From the NCBI GenBank assembly GCA_021464525.1, contig JADRCO010000793.1, forward strand, positions 1 through 26,337: 26,337 bases of DNA. The letters run 5' to 3'. This DNA is from Rhizophagus sp. LPA8_4_AMF. Taxonomy: Eukaryota; Glomeromycota; Glomeromycetes; Glomerales; Glomeraceae. The position numbers and the translations under genes were made by a program. The notes beneath the pieces are model-generated. The model had not been told where the DNA came from. It ran no database searches and saw only the letters and a program-made list of their open reading frames with translations. Below, piece by piece: positions 1 through 10,293 of the stretch (the first letter of the stretch is position 1; every line of letters starts with the position of its first letter).

Positions 1-132
1 AATCCTTTATTTGTGTCTGATCGTATTTGCCATTGGGAGTGCAATACTTTATTCACATCTGATTGGATTTGAAGTAAAATTGGTCAATTGTAATTTGGAG
101 TTGATTTGTGTTTATTAACCTTGTGTTAATAA
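1..132. other. Non-coding window edge
   Basis: No F-box or other domain can be read in any frame of this stretch, although it lies directly upstream of an F-box/LRR tail and should hold the rest of that gene if it were complete. The text has two loosely similar halves (a 'tctgat' motif followed by a 'ggagt' motif occurs twice), suggesting a small decayed duplication. Confidence 0.4.
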
Positions 133-723
133 TTGTTATATTCATTTATACATATCTACCTTCTGCCTATCCTAATTAATCTTTCGTTTATTTTTATAAA
201 CACCAAAGAACTGACCTTAACATTATCAAATATAATTGAAAGTACGAGGGGATATCTTACTGAAATAAGTATTGATATAGAACATAGTGATATCAATAAT
301 AAGAGGATTATTCAAGCCATTTATAGGAAATGTCCAAACTTAAATCATCTTAAGCTTGAAATTAAAAATAATAACATTTCAGAACTAGGAAAATTATTAA
401 GAAGTTGCAAATGTTTAAATGTATTATATATTCTTAAAAAAAGTGATTTTGATTGGTATAATTGTTTTAAAGTAATATCAAAATCATCACCAGCATATCT
501 ATCTAAATTTAATTTTGAATGCAATGATGTAAATGACATTCAACCAAAATCTTTAAAATTATTTTTTAATAATTGGAAAGTTAGACAACCTATACAACCC
601 CTGTTATTACAATTTAACTTACATTCTAGTTACTCTCATGTACTAGAAATAAAATATGAGAAATTAATAAGTGCATATACGAGGAAAGGAACTATTAAAA
701 AGGTTGTCAGTGTATTTTTGTAA
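133..723 (+). pseudogene. F-box/LRR-like protein, 3' fragment without a start
   Basis: The open frame ends at 721-723 and reads like the C-terminal leucine-rich part of the F-box/LRR-like proteins that are massively expanded in Glomeromycotina. Recognisable stretches are STRGYLTEISID, NNKRIIQAIYRKCPNL, LGKLLRSCKCLNVLYIL, SSPAYLSKFNFEC and SLKLFFNNWKVRQP. In relatives these sit behind an N-terminal F-box and several LRR-like repeats; the F-box recruits Skp1/cullin ubiquitin ligase and the repeats pick the substrate. Here the frame holds no ATG at all (the nearest possible start is a TTG at 133) and nothing F-box-like lies upstream within the window. I infer a 5'-truncated relic, or the last exon of a gene whose earlier exons lie outside the window. 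The remaining frame is free of stops, so the truncation may be fairly recent. Confidence 0.6.
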
Positions 724-1636
724 ATTTTATATTTTTAAATAAAGCTTTCATTTAATTTTTTATTGTCATAAGTTAAATCAAATTTATGTGCCCAATTAAT
801 TGTACATGATTGGCCTAATGTATAACTTTGTCCTTCACTCGTAATAGGCATTATTAACAATAATTTTAGTCAAACCTAATTCTTAAATTTGCTTGTGTTT
901 TAACAGATTATGATTACAGTAGTAATATTATTGCTTTTCGCCCTTTAATAAGACTGAACCAACAATTTGAATGCTTCCCCTGTAAAAAATGCGATCTGTG
1001 GTTTATATTTCCATGCTTTTACCATGAATGTATCATTTTCATGGATTTATAGCCTCTATAACACGGATATCCGTGAATGTAATCATTTTCACATAATTTT
1101 TACGAAAACCACGGAGAAATAATGGAAATATTTGGATAAAAATTTTTTTAGGGTTCCCATTACTATTCAGTTTTCTTTTGTAGCTTTACGGCTTTCTGGA
1201 CAGTTCCTGTCTGAAATTTCAAAGGTAATCTGGAAGATTAATTTTTTATATTTTCATTTATTTCCTTTTTAATGAAATTAATATTCGTTTATTCATTTTA
1301 TGTTCTGAGATTTCAAAGTACTATCCCTACTATCGAAATTATCATAAAAAGTGTCTAGAAAATGAAAATGTTTGGATAATTGCAATATTCTGGACACTTT
1401 TAGGGTAAACAGGAAGAAACGATGTTTATAACCACTTTTTTCTTGTGATTAAACGTCATATGATTTTGTAATACAATATAAAATTGGATTTGTAAAACGT
1501 TAGATTGACGGATATATGATTCCTTGTTATCTATAAATGGAATAGGTGTATCACCTGATCATCATATATGTAATAAATTTATCCTAATTAAATAATTTTT
1601 AAATTATTTCCCTTTTTTTCTTTCTTCGTTTGCAAT
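724..1636. other. Intergenic, with small inverted and direct repeats
   Basis: No coding sequence was found. The stretch holds a direct repeat of a 'tgaatgtaatcattttca'-like motif (about 1025-1045 and 1073-1092) and an imperfect inverted repeat, 1347-1360 against 1388-1401 (aaaagtgtctagaa / ttctggacactttt, 13 of 14 pairs, 27-base loop). The last 60 bases before the F-box start codon form a pyrimidine-rich leader. No clear TATA box was chosen. Confidence 0.4.
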
Positions 1637-3358
1637 ATGGCATTCTCAAAAGTATTGGTAGGAAATTTTCCCGAATTAATAGATGATATTACACAATATC
1701 TTCGGGATGATATTCCAACATTACATTCATGTATTTTAGTTAATAGACTTTGGTGTCAAATTGTAATTCCATTATTGTGGAATGACCCATTTTCAATGAA
1801 AAATCCTAAAAATTTTCACTTTATTGAAATTTACTTACAAAAAATAAGTGACAAAGACAAAGCACAATTAAATAGATGTGGAATTAACAATAATGTATTT
1901 CCTTCAAATACATTATTTAATTATTCATATTTTATTAAATGTATAAATACACGAAACATATGTTCCACTATTGTAAATTGGATTGATGCTAACATGACGT
2001 TTACCTGTTCAAAAGGACGTATTTTTTTTTTATTAATTAAAGTATTTATTGAAAATGAAGCTAAATTACATAGTTTTGAAATTGAAATTGCATATAACTA
2101 CCTTATAAGCAGAAAATATTATAATTCTGCTTTTAAATTAATTTCACAAAATCCAAAATTCATCAGAAATATAAAAAATTTAAAACTTTATTTTAATGAA
2201 GTAATTTTAAAATATGAATTAGATTATAAAATTTTGGAATGTTTTTATAATAATTGCAATTTAATTTCATTACTCCATATTGGATTTTCAAAATATGAAA
2301 GTTTTAGTCGTAACCACATGAAAATTAAAAAGCAATTATCAACGATTATTAATTCACAAAAAAATCTTGAAAAAATTATTTTTGCACATAATAAATATAT
2401 ATATGGTGCTTATTTTTCAGATACTAGTATACCATTATATAATATCATAGGTGGTCCTAATAATACAAAGAATTTAAAGATCATTATATTTCATAAAATT
2501 GATTTTAGGAATGTATTACATATAAAAAAGGCATTTGAGCAATTAAATTTTTTAGAATCTATTCATATACTTTATTGTCTTATTTTTAATTATAATTTTA
2601 TTCAACAAATCATTGATCTTAACAAACCATTTAAATTAAGATCTTTGTTTATAAATGAATATATTTTCAGATCAGAGGATGAAGATGAAAATTTACAAAT
2701 TGAATCTATACAATTATTATTTCAAAAATTTGGGGAATACTTAGAAAATATTGGATTTCAATCAATTGTAAATTGTGAATTAAAATACAGGGTATTAGAA
2801 TTTATTAATAAATATTGTAAGAGAATTAAATTTTTCGATATATATACATCTAGTATTCAGAAAACTCATACTGTATTGGATTCAGTCGAAATTTTCGGAC
2901 AAAACCTTAATTATCTTTCCATATCTGCTTTTATTTCGTATAGCAAAAAAGATGAGTCCATGATAGAATTATTTTTAAGATTAGCTTATGTTCTTCCTCG
3001 TAGGTTAGAATATTTGAATTTAAGTTGTAGTACTGTGATTACAAAAAGTGTTTGGGAAGTATTTTTAAAAAATTTAAAACATATTTTCATTAAGAAATTA
3101 TTATTCAAAATTAGTTTATTAGTTGTTGATATTTTACCATATGTAAAGGAATATATTATGAAAGAATATATTACTGAATGCTTAGCTATCAAAGGATTTA
3201 TAGAAATCCCAGTAAGTGAAAATAGGATACTTCGGTGTAAAAAAGATTTGTTTACTATGACAGATGAATTGAAGGAATTTGAATCATATAACATTAAAGT
3301 TAAAGAATATAATGATTTATATATTAAAGCTTATGAATTTATAAATAAGATGTATTAG
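1637..3358 (+). CDS. F-box protein with degenerate LRR region
   Basis: Intact single-exon gene of 573 residues starting at an ATG preceded by a C/T-rich leader. Residues about 8-46 form an F-box: FPELIDDITQYL, then a hydrophobic core TLHSCILVNRLWCQI and the VIPLLWNDPF ending usual in this fungal family. The rest is a long, Leu/Ile/Asn/Lys-rich region with degenerate leucine-rich repeats, for example LLFQKFGEYLENIGF near residue 360, YRVLEFINKYCKRIKFFDI near 388, LNYLSI near 427, and RRLEYLNLS followed by VWEVFLKNLKHIFIKKLLF near 456-493. F-box proteins act as substrate receptors of SCF (Skp1-cullin) E3 ubiquitin ligases. The substrate cannot be told from sequence. Length fits the family (about 450-600 residues). 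It is the only complete member here; fragments of relatives occur at 133-723 and 16270-16560. Family confident, exact function unknown. Confidence 0.88.
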   Translation: MAFSKVLVGNFPELIDDITQYLRDDIPTLHSCILVNRLWCQIVIPLLWNDPFSMKNPKNFHFIEIYLQKISDKDKAQLNRCGINNNVFPSNTLFNYSYFIKCINTRNICSTIVNWIDANMTFTCSKGRIFFLLIKVFIENEAKLHSFEIEIAYNYLISRKYYNSAFKLISQNPKFIRNIKNLKLYFNEVILKYELDYKILECFYNNCNLISLLHIGFSKYESFSRNHMKIKKQLSTIINSQKNLEKIIFAHNKYIYGAYFSDTSIPLYNIIGGPNNTKNLKIIIFHKIDFRNVLHIKKAFEQLNFLESIHILYCLIFNYNFIQQIIDLNKPFKLRSLFINEYIFRSEDEDENLQIESIQLLFQKFGEYLENIGFQSIVNCELKYRVLEFINKYCKRIKFFDIYTSSIQKTHTVLDSVEIFGQNLNYLSISAFISYSKKDESMIELFLRLAYVLPRRLEYLNLSCSTVITKSVWEVFLKNLKHIFIKKLLFKISLLVVDILPYVKEYIMKEYITECLAIKGFIEIPVSENRILRCKKDLFTMTDELKEFESYNIKVKEYNDLYIKAYEFINKMY

Positions 3359-4750
3359 GGGTGTGTATATTTATAATTTATATTAACAGTTAACACACTT
3401 AGGTTTTTTATCATTTTTTTTTCTTTATCATTTTTATTATTTTCATTTTTTTTTATTTTTATTATCATTGTTATATCTATTAAGGGAACCATTATATATT
3501 ATTCATTTTGTATTCAATTTTTTAGTAAGTTTAAACAAAATAAAATATTATTGGATTTAAGAAAAACAAACATTCATCAACTTTTTGGGAACTACCTTTA
3601 AATCCCACACCTAATAAAACTACTAAATAACTTTAAATTTTAACAGGTTTTTTATTACTTTGTTGTTGCAAATTTACAGTATATCAAACTGCCATAGATC
3701 CTAACCTAACGCAGCTATTATATAAACAATTTTAAATTTTAACATATAGGTATTCTAATCTTTATTTTATGTCCCATTCTTTGCATTTGCTATATATATA
3801 TATATATTTTCTTATTGGCATTTTCTTTACCTGAAATATTACTGATATTTTCTTCAAACTAGATAGTAATCTTTTGTTTATTAAGATCTCCTTCTGAACT
3901 CTAAGCAATCTTACGGTACAATTAAAGATATGTCTAGCTTAGGATTTTAAAGGCTTTATTTTAAAGGAAAAGTTTTAATTTATTTATTTATTTTTTTTTG
4001 AAAAGTATGATGCTGCAAGGAGACTTACACATTCCAAATGTGGCCATATTTTTAACATATCTAGCATATATTAAATTGTTAATAAAAGAATTTAACAAAA
4101 AAAAGCACTTGGAGTTTTCTTATAAAATCAAAACTATTTAAAATATTCATTGAAGAAGAACTGATTATACAACAAAAAAAAACCTAATTATGAACCATGT
4201 ACATCTTTTTTGTTAATTACTTATGTATTAAAATTTTATCATAATGTAGTTAAAAAACATTTATATATAGTTCTCTTCATTTTAAGTTTTTCGCCCAAGA
4301 GTTTCTTGGATCCATGTTAGGTTGAATAGATTAGAGAGAGTATGTCAATTCATTAAAACCATAACTTATTTTACGCTACTTTTTTTCAATTTATGTGATA
4401 CATTTTTTTAAAATTTAAATGTGCATATTTTATAAAAGTTAATCAAATAATGTAACTGCTTCAGACATTCCTAATGGTTCCTGACATCCTGTTACCTAGT
4501 AATGAATAAACTAATGCATAATATTTAAAGCATTGAAGTAATCAAATCCATTCTATAGAAGTACCACTCTAGTAATGGCTGCCAGATGTCATAATAAAGT
4601 AGAGATTAATAAATAAATTTGTTAAATTTGTTCTCTCATTGTAATAATTAAATGTGATAAGATTAAAGAATATATTATATGCTTAATTTGGACTATTAGT
4701 TTTTTTTGGTGCTTGTTTATTATGAAATGATATACCATAATATTTGTTGA
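3359..4750. other. Non-coding AT-rich region
   Basis: No supported coding sequence. The first 130 bases are T-rich and probably include the 3' untranslated part of the F-box gene. A short (ta)n run lies near 3790-3808. Nothing else could be recognised by eye. Confidence 0.4.
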
Positions 4751-5640
4751 AGAAATAAAAAAATTTGATGTTCAAAAAGTTACACCAGCAGAACAGAAAA
4801 CATAAGAGAATAACCTATTTAAATAGGTATATTTAAAAGCGTACAAGTGTCCAAAGCTGCAATACTGAAATACAGAATTACAGTCATCATGGTCTACAAC
4901 AGGTCCGAACCTTATTATCGCATTCTGCGTAATGTTACATTTATGAAATTTTTTCACGGACATGAAGCGAAATGACGCTTCATAATTACCCTATTTACAT
5001 TTTAAGAATGCCCTTTGCATTAAATATGTCACGAAAATCAAGAGATAATTTTCATTACTGGTATTATTTTATTAAGTAATTCTGTTGTGGTAAATACGGT
5101 ATAGTAAATTAAAATATAATCAAATAAATTCCATTTCCCAGTCCGTTTTAAAAAAGGCTTACTTATTTATTGGCTTTACACCCTCTTTTATTATATTCTC
5201 AAGTTTATATGTATACATCTCGGTGAAAATAATGGCGATCAATTTTTTAATATCATGCATATTGTAAAGATGATATTATATTTACTTCAACGCATGTTTC
5301 AATTTAATTAACACCATTAACTATAATTAGCTATTATATTGAATACAGCGTTAGCATGTTTCTGGCAAGTGCCAAAATTTTGCATCAACGAAAAATCTAT
5401 ATTTCGTCACGAATCACTATGTGCGTTCATTTATTTTTATTAAGTACTCTAAAAGCTCGAATAAGCCACAATGATTATTTAGAAAAAAACCATGATCATT
5501 TATCTTCCAATCTGTCTCGCAATTCAACAATTTCAGCATGCATAAAGTGATAAATCTTCTCTTTCAGACTATAAATGAAAGACAATTATTGTATATTATG
5601 ATGTGTAGTAATTATGAAAATAACTAATCTAGTGACATTC
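4751..5640. other. Non-coding region with two short palindromes
   Basis: Short open frames occur on both strands but none resembles a protein family. The stretch contains a perfect 16-base palindrome at 4813-4828 (acctatttaaataggt) and a 7-bp stem hairpin at 4963-4982 (tgaagcg, six-base loop, cgcttca). These are described in Part 2. Confidence 0.4.
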
Positions 5641-5699
5641 CATTTACAACTTTAAATCAAAACAAAATACACACCAATAAACCGGAACTAGCCTTATGT

Positions 5700-6080
5700 C
5701 GAAACTTTTTTCCGGAACCAAATCACATATATTAAATAATTTTGATATAACTAGTAAAATCACAATAATAGCTATAACGGATTAAATCAATAAAATTAAT
5801 TTCCCGTGATACCAATAATATATTTTTGAGCGAAATGATATTTTTTTTATAAAAAGTAGATGATTTTCTTAAGTATTAGTTATTTGAAAATAAAACAATT
5901 TAAATTTTCAATTTTTTCGCACAATTCGCATAAATAAAAATGATATAACGGAGTTTCACCTGATTTTATGTGAAATTTAGTATATCGAGATTTCTGACGT
6001 ATCGGAAATCTCGATATACCGGATATTTTTACTAGAACGGATCCAATATATCAAATTTCACTATGCATTTACAAAATTGT
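5700..6080. repeat. Possible DNA-transposon remnant around a perfect hairpin
   Basis: The block contains repeated 'gatataacgga'-like motifs (near 5762-5785 and 5941-5952) and a perfect inverted repeat, 5981-5994 against 6005-6018 (tatatcgagatttc / gaaatctcgatata) with a ten-base loop. A second, outer pair is weaker: 'gtgaaattt' before and 'aaatttcac' after the hairpin. Repeated 'atatcg/cgatat' motifs of this type are common at the ends of pogo/Tigger-like DNA transposons. No transposase is left. The boundaries given are guesses. Confidence 0.35.
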
Positions 6081-6498
6081 TTAATTTACATCAATCATTT
6101 GTAATTTAAAAAGTCAGTTTATAAAATTTTTTTTTTTTTTAGGCGATTTCTCTGACACTTTTATTTTTACCCCTATTTTCAATGACAATTTTTTATGAGA
6201 ATAAAAATTAAAACTAATAAATAATTACAACTTCCTAAATTTAACTCCACATCCTGCCCATCAACAATTCTGTCCTTTTAGAAAAGAAGTTCTTATTTGT
6301 TCTGTACCTTTATTGCCTTATATTAATAAAACTATCTTTTTTTTACAAAGCTATTTACTTTTATTGAGAAAAAAGCATTGAATCTATCAATTAAAATCTA
6401 GTTATATATTCATAATTTAATAATCTTGTTTTATAAAAAATTATATTTTCACCTTTGAAATAGAAATAATAAATTAAAAATCTTATCAATAAAATCTA
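6081..6498. other. Non-coding spacer with T/A tracts
   Basis: No coding sequence was seen; a T-run is at 6128-6140. This lies downstream of the broken BTB-TLDc gene on the opposite strand and may contain its old 3' untranslated part. Confidence 0.3.
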
Positions 6499-7933
6499 TT
6501 ATTGCTCAATTATTTGAAATACTTCCCATTCTTTTACGGCAAGTTCGTTATCAGTTTTTCTAATTGGTTTCTCATAATATCTTTTTTACTACGACAATAA
6601 TCATATCCTTCCAAACTATCTAATTTCCATATAGTAAGGTCACCATCATCAAATGACGGACCTGTTATAGATGAAATTTTTAGAGCTTTACGTTCATTCA
6701 TCACACGACTTAAAATGTGATTTTCAATTCTATCATTATTAAAGGAAAATATAAAACTATTTTTAGTAGTAACCCACTCACTAACAGATTTCCATACAAA
6801 TGGATTATATCCTCCAAGAATTTCATTGCTTTCTTTCACCTTAATAATTGTTACTGTGCGAGATTTGTCGTCGCAAATTTCGTGAAATTTACTTCGTAAA
6901 AATCAATCCCGAGATCCGTGAAATAATAGTTTATATCCAAATGGAGAAGTTAACTCATCAGTAATTTTTAGCTTATTAATCCATTTTGAAATCAATTCAG
7001 TAGGTTGAGATGTAATAATTTTTGAATCAATAGTTCCTAAGTTAACTCCCTTAGTTATACAAGGCTTTGACCTATCACTCGGCTTGATATTAGGATCCGA
7101 AAGGCTTAGAAATGTTTTTAATAAATCTATAAATAATTCTTCAGGTAAAATTTCTCTATATGGTAATGCTACTTTATCCGTAAATTCTTTAGTGGTTAAA
7201 TTATAGAATTTAATAAATGTAATAAATTGTTGTAAAGTACTCTTTGAAGTGTTAAAATCATCTTTTGAATAATTTGTAATATCAGAAGGAAGTTCTGGAT
7301 TTTGTGCATGTCCCCATTTAAGAACATGTTCCCAAACTTGAATTTCGCTCATTGAAGATTATCATTTTGAATTATTGTGATCAAAAGTTTTTCTGGAATT
7401 GAGGTAAAATTCGATGAGTTAAATGGTTCTTTCGTCATTAAATAGGTACAATATTTTTGAAGTTCGGTAAAAAGAATCATTTTTGAAGCTTGTTTGATAT
7501 ACCAAATTAAAAATTTTGTTCCGTCCAATTTGCTTTATTTGGATTGTAAATAAGTAATTAATTCATGAAGACTAAGTTCATTAACGGCAATTAGAATTTG
7601 AATTATGTCTGAATTATCATATTCATTTAAAGAAAGGCTTCCGCCATAAATATACCTAAAAAATAATTATTTATCGTTCCTTTTACCATAAGATTATTTG
7701 AAAATTTCAGGCGAAATATTTGGTAATTTAATATGCTCCAAAGTTCCATCATTTTTCTTTTTATTAGTTGACAAAATTCTTCGCAAGGAGAACGATAATG
7801 TAAAATAATCATTTGAGCACGAAATATTTTTATAAGGATCATTTCCAACTTCAATAGTACTGAATATCATAATATTCTTCATCATTTAAAGTAAATTTTG
7901 TAATAATTTTGACAATAAATTATTACCGGCCAT
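6499..7933 (-). pseudogene. BTB-BACK-TLDc protein, broken by many frameshifts
   Basis: Read on the minus strand from ATG 7931-7933 (MAGNNLLSKL) to TAA 6499-6501, the three frames together give a whole BTB-BACK-TLDc protein of the class abundant in Rhizophagus. BTB pieces: NDEEYYDI, IEVGNDPY, KIFRAQMIILHYRSP, LRRILSTNKKKNDGTL, HIKLPNISPEIFK, RYIYGG-like YIYGGSLSL. BACK pieces: SEIQVWEHVLKWG, DFNTSKSTLQQFITFIKFYNL. TLDc pieces: LISKWINKL, GYKLLFHGSRD, FHEICDDKSRTVTIIKVK, NEILGGYNPFVWKS, SFIFSF, ENHILSRVMNE, and in a third frame YYEKPIRKTD and WEVFQIIEQ. Breaks include a stop at 7886-7888, frame changes near 7870, 7850, 7790 and 7696, several at 7450-7570, one at 7352, a stop plus one-base loss at 6888-6905, and a one-base loss near 6580. 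BTB-BACK proteins are usually cullin-3 adaptors; TLDc is linked to oxidative-stress and V-ATPase functions. This copy cannot make the protein. Confidence 0.85.
7650..7680 (-). other. Possible remnant intron in the BTB pseudogene
   Basis: Between the EIFK block and the YIYGGSLSL block the minus strand carries a 31-base stretch beginning gtaaaagg and ending ttttttag, which would restore the reading between the two blocks in phase. The canonical GT...AG ends support an intron. The length is unusually short for a functional fungal intron, so it may have shrunk during decay. Coordinates are approximate. Confidence 0.35.
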
Positions 7934-10190
7934 TATTTATTTTTATAAATTAAATAAAAAGAAAAAAAGATTTGAATGTTTATTTTGTGGCTTATTATTG
8001 CAACGTTATATTATAGCACGTGACTTAATTTTCACGAGTATGAAGGGTTGATCACACGATAAATACTGCGCTTCATATTTATCCAAGATGTCACTTTCAC
8101 TACAGGTATTATTTTAATAAGTATTTTGAGAATTCAAAATGAATTAAAACTGCAATGGTAATTTGGAAGTAATCACATTTTATAAATTTATGTAATATTA
8201 CGATATTCTTATAAACTGTAGCCCAAATTTTAGTAAAATAAAAGAATTAATCAAACTTGCGTTAGGTTCATATTTTTAGATTTTAAAAAAAATGTTCGTT
8301 TCTCTTTTCTTGAGTTTCGCATTCAAATGAAATTTTTTAAATTATTTAAATCGGAACTCCAGAATTTTTTGCGATCCCGTCTATATTAAATTAGATGATA
8401 TTTATTATCATATTAATCGTACCATTTAACCCCTTTGCATACACCAATTTACAGTTCTTAATTTATAAATATGAGCAAATAAAAAGTACGTGGCCTTCAT
8501 TGCATTTTCATATTATTAAGATTTTTTATTTTTATGATCGTAATGGGACACATAAAGATCGGGCGTTTAACGTGAAATCACTAATCATATAATTTAACGA
8601 GCCGCGTTCTTGTTTTTTTCATAAAAAAATTTGAGCATAGATATATTATGAGCCAATAAAGGGTTAAAATCTATTATTTTTAATCATTAATTATTGTATT
8701 TATTTGTTCAAATATTTTAAAAGCATTAAATAAATTAAATTAATTAATTAATTAAATTTAAAATATTTTTCTTTTTTAAATAAAACAAAAGAAATCCATT
8801 ATAAATTAATAACTGTTTGAAGTTACTAAAATTTCTAATTATAAAATTTAATTATAAAATAATATAATATCTTGTTTTCACGTCAGATTCTTCTACAAAC
8901 CATTTAAAATTTCAAATAACGGTCAAAAACAATTCTATATAACGGTTCCATAAAAAACAATTATAGAAATATTATAAAATAGCAAGTAAATAAAAATTCA
9001 TACTAAACCTTACAAAACTACCGAAAACGCTATCTAACATTCTCGTCTATAAAATTGAAATATATGTATATATATGAATACAAAATTTTGACCATTAGTT
9101 AGAGAAATTTTCATATAATATCAATTTCAATATATATTTATGCATTAATCAACAAAAATTTTTTTTTTTCGCTGTCTTGCAACAGGGTAAAAAATATATT
9201 TTATTAGTACTCATGATGTCATTCTAGTATTATTTCAAAAAAGTGCAATCCAAGCGTGTTCGTTCTGTATCTAAAATATGATCCAAAATGTGACATCAAG
9301 GTCAAGCAACAAATAGACTGAAAATTTCTACTAAAAAGACTTTTAGTTTATAGTTTACAATGTGTAAGGGTCCGTTTATTAGAACGCACAAAAAAAAAGA
9401 AAAAAACCCCCAGTTTATGTAAAAAAAAATTTATGATCGGCGCGGCTTAGAAATTTGTGTTTCATGATCAAAATCGGGATCAACCAGTTTTGAAAAACGG
9501 CTAAGACTTTAAAGTTTTCATATTATGCAACAATTGCATGACTATCATTTTTTCTTCTTTATTATCAAAAAAATTTTTTTAAAATCGAGTACGACTATGG
9601 AAGCTGTTTTAAATTCATTTATTTCATTCATATTTCATGAAGTTAAAAAAAAAAAATTATTACGTCTATGGTATTACCATTTCTTTATATGACGACAATG
9701 TAATACAAATAAAATTTTTCATTTCGCCTCGAGTTCTTTGAAAACCTTGTTTTACAACTGATACTACTGACTGCATTAAAATGAATATTCAAATCTAAAT
9801 AATGTCAAGTTTAATTGGATAGAACTATTTATTATACAAGCCCTAAAAAAATTTTGTTGGCGGGCTTACGTATTGTAGAGAAAATTATTTTAAATTATTA
9901 CCTAATATTGTATCTATGAATTTTCTTTTAAAAAGGAAAATCTGATTCTCATAATGGTTACTAAATTAATTTTCAAAAGAATGGATTGAATACACGAGAA
10001 TGAGAAGAAGAAATTTACTTAGCTGAACTGACAGGTATCAATAGATTGAAGATCTTTAAAAGAAATGAGAAGAGATGATTATTTAATTAAAATTTAGCAT
10101 CATTGATGCTAACAATGAAAATTTCTATTCAAGGGAATTTGGTAAGTCAATATAATGTAATTATAAATAAAATATTTCGAATTCCAAAAA
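7934..10190. other. Long non-coding region, low complexity
   Basis: More than 2 kb with no supported coding sequence. It holds AT-rich runs and simple palindromic text (aattaatt repeats near 8735-8755, 'tatatgtatatata' near 9061), a purine run followed by a C-run at about 9390-9413, and two GC-richer islets at about 8545-8612 (with 'agccgcgttcttg') and 9365-9452 (with 'gatcggcgcggctta'). The islets may be transposon ends but no matching inverted partner was proved. Confidence 0.4.
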
Positions 10191-10191
10191 C

Positions 10192-10199
10192 TATATAAA
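10192..10199 (+). promoter_or_regulatory. TATA box of the secreted repeat-protein gene
   Basis: The sequence tatataaa lies 94 bases before the start codon at 10294 and is followed by a C/T-rich stretch (10201-10219, cccttactcttcccccttc), a usual setting for a fungal transcription start. A clear TATA box suggests a strongly or conditionally expressed gene, but expression itself is inferred. Confidence 0.6.
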
Positions 10200-10293
10200 C
10201 CCTTACTCTTCCCCCTTCAAAAATCTCCAGTTCGATCTGAAATAAATTAAAAGTTCGAATATCAAAATAAAATAAAAGGTCTAAAATTCAATT

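Noticed and set aside
345-539. Minus-strand open frame inside the F-box/LRR tail
   Set aside because: Shadow of the plus-strand LRR-like frame.
2986-3294. Minus-strand open frame inside the F-box gene
   Set aside because: Shadow of the intact plus-strand F-box gene; no family resemblance.
4772-4963. Minus-strand 63-codon frame
   Set aside because: No family match, no neighbouring support, ends within a hairpin; likely chance.
5356-5550. Plus-strand 64-codon frame
   Set aside because: No recognisable domain and no gene context; likely chance.
8395-8592. Plus-strand 65-codon frame
   Set aside because: Mostly Ile/Phe/Tyr/Lys as expected from AT-rich noise.
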